Shown here piece after piece: positions 59,093 through 64,000 of a DNA stretch of 64,000 nucleotides. The notes under the pieces are model-generated. The model saw nothing but the letters and a program-made list of their open reading frames with translations, searched no databases and had not been told where the DNA came from. A program made the translations under genes and the position numbers. This DNA comes from Streptomyces sp. CC0208 (GTDB lineage: Bacteria; Actinomycetota; Actinomycetes; Streptomycetales; Streptomycetaceae), in the NCBI RefSeq assembly GCF_003443735.1, contig NZ_CP031969.1, positions 7,254,001-7,318,000 of the forward strand, in the 5' to 3' direction. Each line of letters opens with the position of its first letter. Position 1 is the first letter of the stretch.

Positions 59093-60031
59093 GTGACCAC
59101 CCACCCCCTGCTCACCGAGCTCACCCTCAGAGCGAGAAGCGAGGCTCACTCCGGGAAGCAGAAGGCGTGCGCCTGCGATGCGAGCACCCTCGCCGACCGC
59201 CCCGACGCCACCGTCGTCCGGCACGCCGACACCGTCGCGAAGGCGCACGCCCCCGGCACGGTCCCCGCGGACCTGGCCCCCCGCCTCGCCATGGCCGCCC
59301 GCCTCCCCGGCATCCTCCTGCCCCCACTCGGCGAGACCCCGGTCGACCTGCACGGCAGGCTCGTCACCTTCTGGCCGTACGGTGCACCCGTGGACCCGGA
59401 GAACCCCGGCGCCGCCCCCTGGGAACAGGCCGCCACTCTCCTCGCCCACCTGCACCGCACTCCCGCCCCGCCAGGTCTGCCCCCCATGCGCGGCCCGGTC
59501 AAAGCGGCCCTCGCCGTTGCCCGTCTGCTCGCCACCACCCGCCGGGGGCACGCCGTTCCCGTGCTGCGGGCTTGGCTCACCCTGCCGGCCTGGGCTCGTG
59601 CCGAGACCCCCATGTCCGACACCGAGACCCTCTGTCACGGCGACCTGCACCTCGGCCAGCTCGTGCGCCACCCCGCTCCCGACGGTCCCTGGCGTCTCAT
59701 CGACGTCGACGACCTCGGCGTGGGTGAACCCGCCTGGGACCTCGCCCGCCCCGCTGCCTGGTACGCCTGCGGCCTGCTGTCGCCCGACGACTGGTCCCGC
59801 TTCCTCGGTGCCTACCGGGCGGCCGGCGGCCCCGCTGTTCCGGTCGGCGGCGACCCCTGGGCGGCCCTGGACGTCCCCGCCCGCGCCCTCACCGTGCAGA
59901 CCGCGGCCCGGGCGGTCGTCAAGGCGATCGAGGCGGACCGCGCGCTGGACGACGTGGAGCAGGCGGTCGTCGAGGCCTGTGACCGAATGGGTTCCGCCCC
60001 GCCGCAGTTGGCGGACGGTTTCGCGAAGTAG
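59093..60031 (+). CDS. Aminoglycoside-phosphotransferase-fold (APH) protein
   Basis: A 312-residue kinase-like protein. The catalytic loop is LCHGDLHLGQLV and the metal-binding segment is LIDVDDLGVGEPAWDLARP, both intact. The hinge region (VTFWPYGAPVD) and nearby helix (EQAATLLAHLHRTPAP) fit the APH/choline-kinase family. The classical N-terminal ATP-lysine region is weak. The substrate is unknown; a small-molecule or sugar kinase is as likely as resistance. GTG 59093 is the assumed start. Confidence 0.85.
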   Translation: MTTHPLLTELTLRARSEAHSGKQKACACDASTLADRPDATVVRHADTVAKAHAPGTVPADLAPRLAMAARLPGILLPPLGETPVDLHGRLVTFWPYGAPVDPENPGAAPWEQAATLLAHLHRTPAPPGLPPMRGPVKAALAVARLLATTRRGHAVPVLRAWLTLPAWARAETPMSDTETLCHGDLHLGQLVRHPAPDGPWRLIDVDDLGVGEPAWDLARPAAWYACGLLSPDDWSRFLGAYRAAGGPAVPVGGDPWAALDVPARALTVQTAARAVVKAIEADRALDDVEQAVVEACDRMGSAPPQLADGFAK

Positions 60032-60111
60032 GGTGCAACCGACCAGAGCCGGACAGAGTCTGTCCTGGCGTAACGCTAAGCAGGATCAACCGGCGAGGAG
60101 TTGAGCCGACG

Positions 60112-60423
60112 ATGCAGTGTCCGAAGTGCCACGCCCCCATGCACACGTACAACCGCAACGGTGTCCAGATCGAGCAGTGCAGCGGCTGCCGAGGGATCTT
60201 TCTCGACTACGGCGAGCTGGAGGCGCTGACCCGTCTGGAGGGCCAGTGGGGCGGCGGCCCCGCCGTTCCGCCACCGCCCGCCGCTCCGCAGTACCCGGCT
60301 CAGCCCGGCGCACCGGCCTGGGGCGCCCCGCAGCACGGCGGTGGCCACTACGGCGGCCACGGCGGACATCACGGCGGCCACCACCGCAACCGCGGCTTCG
60401 GCCACATGCTGTTCTCCAGCTGA
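60112..60423 (+). CDS. Zinc-ribbon (TFIIB-type) protein with His-rich tail
   Basis: A 103-residue protein. The N-terminal zinc ribbon has CPKCH and CSGCRG (residues 3-30) followed by FLDYGELEALTRLE, as in zf-TFIIB family proteins. A Pro/Ala linker leads to a Gly/His tail with eight His (GGHYGGHGGHHGGHH). It may bind zinc or nickel; the role is unknown. ATG 60112 follows GAGGAG. A bidirectional hairpin separates it from the tRNA cluster. Confidence 0.85.
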   Translation: MQCPKCHAPMHTYNRNGVQIEQCSGCRGIFLDYGELEALTRLEGQWGGGPAVPPPPAAPQYPAQPGAPAWGAPQHGGGHYGGHGGHHGGHHRNRGFGHMLFSS

Positions 60424-60435
60424 CCAGGAGACGAA

Positions 60436-60465
60436 GAAGCCCCCGGCCGCAGGGCCGGGGGCTTC
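60436..60465. terminator. Bidirectional 13-bp hairpin terminator
   Basis: GAAGCCCCCGGCC (60436-60448), loop GCAG, exact complement (60453-60465). It serves the zinc-ribbon gene on the plus strand and the tRNA operon on the minus strand. Confidence 0.85.
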
Positions 60466-60471
60466 GGTGTG

Positions 60472-60543
60472 TGCGCGATACTGGGATTGAACCAGTGACC
60501 TCTTCCGTGTCAGGGAAGCGCTCTCCCGCTGAGCTAATCGCGC
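60472..60543 (-). tRNA. tRNA-Val (GAC), copy 1
   Basis: Acceptor stem GCGCGAT/ATCGCGC, anticodon stem CTTCC/GGAAG around CTGACAC (anticodon GAC), T arm CTGGTTCAATCCCAG. No encoded CCA. Identical to copy 2. It is the last gene of a five-tRNA minus-strand operon. Confidence 0.95.
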
Positions 60544-60575
60544 GGGAAACCACGATCGGGATCGTGTCTACTGCG

Positions 60576-60647
60576 TGCGCGATACTGGGATTGAACCAGT
60601 GACCTCTTCCGTGTCAGGGAAGCGCTCTCCCGCTGAGCTAATCGCGC
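60576..60647 (-). tRNA. tRNA-Val (GAC), copy 2
   Basis: Same sequence as the copy at 60472-60543, with acceptor stem GCGCGAT/ATCGCGC and anticodon GAC. The spacer between copies is 32 bases. Confidence 0.95.
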
Positions 60648-60666
60648 GGAGGATCCGAGGATCCAG

Positions 60667-60738
60667 TGGACGATACTGGGATTGAACCAGTGACCTCTTC
60701 CGTGTCAGGGAAGCGCTCTCCCGCTGAGCTAATCGTCC
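60667..60738 (-). tRNA. tRNA-Val (GAC), copy 3 with altered acceptor stem
   Basis: Identical body to copies 1 and 2, but the acceptor stem is GGACGAT/ATCGTCC, i.e. paired changes on both strands. Anticodon GAC. Confidence 0.95.
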
Positions 60739-60742
60739 TTGG

Positions 60743-60813
60743 AGGTGGAGACGGGATTTGAACCCGTGTAGACGGCTTTGCAGGCCGTTGCCTCGCCTCT
60801 CGGCCACTCCACC
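60743..60813 (-). tRNA. tRNA-Cys (GCA)
   Basis: Acceptor stem GGTGGAG/CTCCACC, anticodon stem ACGGC/GCCGT around CTGCAAA (anticodon GCA), T arm CGGGTTCAAATCCCG. An encoded CCA follows at 60740-60742, unlike the Val genes. Confidence 0.95.
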
Positions 60814-60852
60814 AGGAGTGCAGGGGCTCGGGAAGATCCCCTGGTTCCATCG

Positions 60853-60925
60853 AGCGGACGACGAGGCTCGAACTCGCGACCTCAACCTTGGCAAGGTTGC
60901 GCTCTACCAACTGAGCTACGTCCGC
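60853..60925 (-). tRNA. tRNA-Gly (GCC)
   Basis: Acceptor stem GCGGACG/CGTCCGC, anticodon stem CAACC/GGTTG around TTGCCAA (anticodon GCC), T arm CGAGTTCGAGCCTCG. First gene of the tRNA operon. Confidence 0.95.
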
Positions 60926-60966
60926 TTGTCGTTTCGGTCCGCTCTCGCGGCCCGGCGACGAGTTGA

Positions 60967-60994
60967 ACTCTAGCGGATTCCGGGGCCAGTACAA
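60967..60994 (-). promoter_or_regulatory. Promoter of the tRNA operon
   Basis: On the minus strand TTGTAC (60989-60994), 16-base spacer, TAGAGT (60967-60972), 41 bases before tRNA-Gly. Confidence 0.6.
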
Positions 60995-61103
60995 AAACGC
61001 GTTTGCGCAGCGTGCTGCGGTGCGTATGTCGACGTACGTGGTCAGGGGGGCCGGAAGGACATGGCCAGGTCACCCGCAGGACACCCGCCATAGACTCGAC
61101 AGC

Positions 61104-62147
61104 GTGCTCGACCTCGCTCCTCTCGCCCGCTTCGGCGACCGCGTCGCCACCGGTCTCCTCGATGTCACCAGCGATCCCGCGGCCCTGGACTCCAGCGGCT
61201 TCTGGGCCGTCGCGGCCGACTTCGAGGGCGGCCTGACCTGCGCCCGCTTCGCCGACGTACGCCGGACACCGGTGCCGGCTCCGGTACCGGGAGCCTGGCG
61301 GGGGCCCGCAGCCGGTGACTGGACGTCGTCGCTGGATCGCGCCGCGTACACGGAGGGCGTACGACGGATTCGCGCGCACATCGCCGCCGGCGAGGTCTAC
61401 CAGGCCAACCTCTGCCGTGTCCTGACCGCGCCCCTCGCACCCGGCGCCGACGTGGACGCGCTGACCGCGTTGCTGGCCCGCGGCAACCCGGCACCGTATG
61501 CAGGAACGATCCGGCTGCCCGGACACGGGGTGGAGATCGCCACCGCGAGCCCTGAGCTGTTCCTGCGCCGGGCGGGGCGGGGCGTGGAGTCGGGGCCGAT
61601 CAAGGGCACCGGGCGGACCGAGGACGACCTGCTGGCCAAGGACTACGCCGAGAACGTGATGATCGTGGACCTGGTGCGCAACGACCTGGGGCGGGTGTGC
61701 GCCACGGGCAGCGTCACCGTTCCCGACCTGTGCGCCGTGGAGAAACACCCCGGCCTCGTCCACCTCGTGTCGAGTGTGCGGGGCGAGCTGCGCGAGGGCG
61801 CGGGCTGGGCCGAGCTGTTCGGCGCCGCCTTCCCGCCCGGATCGGTCACCGGCGCGCCCAAGTCCAGCGCCCTGCGGATCATCGAGGACCTGGAGACTGC
61901 GCCCCGGGGGCCGTACTGCGGCGGGATCGGGTGGGTCGACGCCGACCGGGGCACCGGGGAGGTGGCCGTCGGCATCCGCACCTTCTGGATCGACCGGGGC
62001 GAGGGAGTGCTGCGCTTCGGCACCGGCGCCGGGATCACCTGGGGCTCCGACCCCGAGGGGGAGTGGCGGGAGACCGAGCTGAAGGCCTCCCGGCTGCTCG
62101 CGGTAGCGTCGGGGACGTACGAGGTGAGTGGAGGGACCCTTACGTGA
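61104..62147 (+). CDS. pabB: Aminodeoxychorismate synthase component I-like (chorismate-binding)
   Basis: Adds ammonia to chorismate for p-aminobenzoate and folate synthesis. The 347-residue chorismate-binding domain has IAAGEVYQANLCRVL, ASPELFLRR, GPIKGTGRTEDDLLAKDYAE, NVMIVDLVRNDLGRVC, PPGSVTGAPKSSALRIIEDL and FGTGAGITWGSDPEGEW. The N-terminal part is short. GTG 61104 is chosen because TAGACT (61091-61096) would start a leaderless message there; an earlier start is possible. The stop overlaps the pabC start. Confidence 0.9.
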   Translation: MLDLAPLARFGDRVATGLLDVTSDPAALDSSGFWAVAADFEGGLTCARFADVRRTPVPAPVPGAWRGPAAGDWTSSLDRAAYTEGVRRIRAHIAAGEVYQANLCRVLTAPLAPGADVDALTALLARGNPAPYAGTIRLPGHGVEIATASPELFLRRAGRGVESGPIKGTGRTEDDLLAKDYAENVMIVDLVRNDLGRVCATGSVTVPDLCAVEKHPGLVHLVSSVRGELREGAGWAELFGAAFPPGSVTGAPKSSALRIIEDLETAPRGPYCGGIGWVDADRGTGEVAVGIRTFWIDRGEGVLRFGTGAGITWGSDPEGEWRETELKASRLLAVASGTYEVSGGTLT

Positions 62148-62965
62148 AGATCTGGCTCGACGGCGGGCTGCAGGACACCGAGACCGCCCGCGTCTCCGTC
62201 TTCGACCACGGGCTGACCGTGGGCGACGGCATCTTCGAGACCGTGAAGGCCGTGGACGGCCGCCTCTTCGCCCTCACCCGGCATCTCGACAGGCTGACCC
62301 TGTCGGCGCGGGGCCTCGGGCTGCCCGACCCCGATCACGACGAGGTCCGCCGCGCCTGCGCCGCCGTACTCGAGGCGAATCCGATGCCGCTGGGGCGCCT
62401 GCGCATCACCTACACCGGTGGTCACGGCCCCCTCGGGTCCGACCGGGGCGAGCACGGGCCGACCCTGGTGGTCGCCCTCGGCGAGTCCTCCCCGCGCCCC
62501 GACTCCACGGCCGTGATCACGGTGCCGTGGACCCGCAACGAGCGCGGCGCGCTCACCGGGCTCAAGACCACTTCGTACGCCGAGAACGTCGTCGCACTCG
62601 CACGCGCGCGTGCGGACGACGCTTCCGAGGCGCTGTTCGCGAACACGGTCGGGCAGCTGTGCGAGGGCACCGGGTCGAACGTCTTCGTCGTGCTCGACGG
62701 CGAGATCCACACCCCGCCGCTCGCCTCCGGCTGCCTCGCGGGCATCACGCGCGCGTTGACCGTCGAATGGACCGGGGCCAAGGAGACCGACCTGCCGCTG
62801 GACGTCCTGGAGCGGGCCGACGAGATCTTCCTCACCTCCACCCTGCGGGACGTCCAGGCCGTCCATCGCGTCGACGCGCGCGAACTGCCGGCGGCGCCCG
62901 GCCCGGTAACCGCCAAGGCCATGCGGATCTTCCAGGAGCGGGCCGGGGACGACCTCGATCCGTAA
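62144..62965 (+). CDS. pabC: 4-amino-4-deoxychorismate lyase-like class IV aminotransferase
   Basis: A PLP enzyme releasing p-aminobenzoate and pyruvate. The 273-residue fold-type IV protein has DHGLTVGDGIFETVKAVDG, RLRITYTGGHGPLGSDRG, the lysine region GLKTTSYAENVVALARA, and EGTGSNVFVVLDGEI. GTG 62144 overlaps the pabB stop (GTGA), supporting the shared pathway. A branched-chain or D-amino-acid aminotransferase is the alternative. Confidence 0.88.
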   Translation: MKIWLDGGLQDTETARVSVFDHGLTVGDGIFETVKAVDGRLFALTRHLDRLTLSARGLGLPDPDHDEVRRACAAVLEANPMPLGRLRITYTGGHGPLGSDRGEHGPTLVVALGESSPRPDSTAVITVPWTRNERGALTGLKTTSYAENVVALARARADDASEALFANTVGQLCEGTGSNVFVVLDGEIHTPPLASGCLAGITRALTVEWTGAKETDLPLDVLERADEIFLTSTLRDVQAVHRVDARELPAAPGPVTAKAMRIFQERAGDDLDP

Positions 62966-63018
62966 AGGCCCGGGATATTGAGCTGCTCCGGCGTGCCGCA
63001 GAGGGTAGAACTCCGGTG

Positions 63019-63843
63019 ATGACCACCACCCTGCGGCCGACCGAGCCGCTCCAGCGCGGTGCCGAGGGGGCGCTGTCCCGCCACTTCACGGTGTGCGTGA
63101 ACAGCCGTCCCGTCGGAGCGATACACCTGGCGACCCACCCGTCCTTCGGTGCGGCCGTCGCCCAGATCCGGGACCTGCGGATCGATGAGCCGGACCGCAG
63201 GCGCGGCCGCGGCACCGTCGCCGCGCTCGCCGCCGAGGAGGTGGCGCGGGGCTGGGGCTGCGGGCAGCTGGAGATCAGGGTCCCCGCCGACGCCGAGCCC
63301 GCGCTGCGGCTCGCCACCATGCTCGGCTACGTCCACCGCAACCGCGGCATGGAGAAGCCACTCGGCACCGACGCGCCGGAACTGCCCGCGGGCAGCCGGG
63401 GCAGGCCCATGACGGAAGCCGAGTTCTGGCCGTGGGCGGAGCGTGGCATCACGGAGTACGCAGGCGACTGGAGCACCCGCGGGGTGCCCGAGGCCGAGGC
63501 CATGGCGCGGTCGCGCAAGGACCACGAAAAGCTGGTGCAGCGGGGTCTCGCGACGCCGGAGGCGCTGTACAGCGTCCTGGAGCACGACGGTGTCCGGGTC
63601 GGGGTCCTGTGGGTGGAGTTCGTCGGCGCCAAGGCCATGGTCTACGACGTCGAGACCGAGGAGGCATTCCGCGGCCGCGGACACGGCCGTTCCCTGATGC
63701 TGCTGGCCGAGGCCCAAGCGATCGCCGCCGGCCGACGGGTCCTGGGCCTCAACGTCTTCGCGGGCAACACACCGGCCGAGCGGCTGTACGAGTCGCTGGG
63801 GTACGTGACGGTGGGTTACTCGATGTACAAGAGCCTGCTCTGA
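63019..63843 (+). CDS. Two-domain GNAT acetyltransferase
   Basis: A 274-residue protein with two GNAT-like halves. The first (1-115: DLRIDEPDRRRGRGTVAALA, LRLATMLGYVHRNRGMEKPL) has a plausible acetyl-CoA loop. The second (about 135-274: VYDVETEEAFRGRGHGRSLM, VLGLNVFAGNTPAERLYESL) has the standard R/Q-x-x-G-x-G/A loop. The substrate is unknown. ATG 63019 follows TAGAAC and has no ribosome site; a GTG three bases earlier is equally possible. Confidence 0.85.
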   Translation: MTTTLRPTEPLQRGAEGALSRHFTVCVNSRPVGAIHLATHPSFGAAVAQIRDLRIDEPDRRRGRGTVAALAAEEVARGWGCGQLEIRVPADAEPALRLATMLGYVHRNRGMEKPLGTDAPELPAGSRGRPMTEAEFWPWAERGITEYAGDWSTRGVPEAEAMARSRKDHEKLVQRGLATPEALYSVLEHDGVRVGVLWVEFVGAKAMVYDVETEEAFRGRGHGRSLMLLAEAQAIAAGRRVLGLNVFAGNTPAERLYESLGYVTVGYSMYKSLL

Positions 63844-63880
63844 GCCCGGCTCACTCCTGCCGGGCCCGGTCCTGCCCGGC

Positions 63881-64000
63881 TCAGTCCTGCCCGGCGAGCA
63901 GTCGGTCCGCGATCTCCTCGATCCGCGCGCGCAGCCCGTCCTGGCTCTTGCCGCCGTCGAGGCGCTCGCCGTCGATGACGTACGTCGGTGTGCCGCTCAC
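63881..64000 (-). CDS. C-terminus of a DsbA-family/thioredoxin-fold protein (partial)
   Basis: The last 39 codons on the minus strand, open to the window edge. The sequence SGTPTYVIDGERLDGG matches the cis-Pro loop and following strand of DsbA-like thioredoxin folds (TPTF-V-G), then a final helix ending LLAGQD. The catalytic CxxC would lie outside the window. Three imperfect CCTGCCCGG repeats lie between its stop and the GNAT gene. Confidence 0.7.
   Translation of the reverse strand: MSGTPTYVIDGERLDGGKSQDGLRARIEEIADRLLAGQD

Noticed and set aside
1..64000. Secondary-metabolite cluster, prophage or integrative element
   Set aside because: No polyketide, peptide or terpene synthase, no integrase, no phage structural gene, and no attachment-site duplication at the tRNA cluster was seen.

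Overview
This is a high-GC window with strong actinobacterial coding bias, GTG and TTG starts, several probable leaderless promoters, and the gene order pheT - argCJBDR - argH - glpQ1 - metNIQ - corrinoid genes - tRNA cluster - pabBC known from Streptomyces chromosomes. The gene content is that of a conserved core region of a Streptomyces species with a few accessory insertions. No prophage, CRISPR array, secondary-metabolite cluster or intact insertion sequence was seen.

Layout. 1-6.2 kb: the 3' part of pheT, a SpoIIE/PP2C phosphatase, an NsdA-like HTH/TPR regulator, a Nudix hydrolase and a small coiled-coil membrane protein. 6.2-12.3 kb: a 3-hydroxyacyl-CoA dehydrogenase, a secreted YngK-type glycosyl hydrolase, a DUF1918 protein, a drug/metabolite exporter whose start codon overlaps that of a divergent MocR-type regulator, a GNAT protein, and a histidine-phosphatase-fold protein lacking both catalytic histidines. 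12.3-17.7 kb: an arabinan-degradation island with a secreted GH62 arabinofuranosidase bracketed by insertion-sequence-like inverted ends and a secreted GH51 arabinofuranosidase. Both promoters carry the same operator at the same place. 17.7-20.9 kb: a carboxymuconolactone-decarboxylase-family protein and a YfhO-family membrane protein.

20.9-25.8 kb: the arginine operon argC-argJ-argB-argD-argR, with an ARG box over the argC promoter. The same ARG box geometry recurs at argH (34.9 kb). 25.9-33.1 kb: the most distinctive block, a five-gene minus-strand operon (two ferric-reductase-like membrane flavoproteins, two exported FMN-binding proteins and the flavin transferase ApbE) divergent from an OmpR-type two-component system. 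It looks like a regulated trans-membrane electron-export chain built on covalently bound FMN.

33-44.6 kb: an FMN-binding split-barrel oxidase-family protein, a secreted protein made of two copies of an unknown domain, argH, an aldo/keto reductase, a TetR-MFS efflux pair with a perfect palindromic operator, PlsC, a glycerophosphodiesterase with a PHO-box-like array (glpQ1), an ECF-like sigma factor, a GNAT protein, two small membrane proteins and a HAD phosphatase. 44.6-47.6 kb: metNIQ preceded by a 28-residue leader peptide ending in a cysteine-rich tail, suggesting cysteine-dependent attenuation.

47.7-56.1 kb: a GNAT protein, then corrinoid/siroheme genes (cobL, a bluB-cobT fusion with a roughly 690-residue disordered N-terminus, cysG), then a SpoU-type RNA methyltransferase. 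56-64 kb: a Ser/Thr kinase, small proteins, an aminoglycoside-phosphotransferase-fold protein, a zinc-ribbon protein, five tRNA genes (Gly, Cys, three Val) read on the minus strand, pabB-pabC, a double GNAT protein and the end of a DsbA-like gene.

A dispersed GC-rich repeat (core AGGGGCGCGGGGAACTGCGC) occurs seven times, mostly starting at or a few bases after a stop codon. It explains several otherwise empty intergenic stretches. All functional calls come from reading the sequence and from family knowledge; no database search was run.
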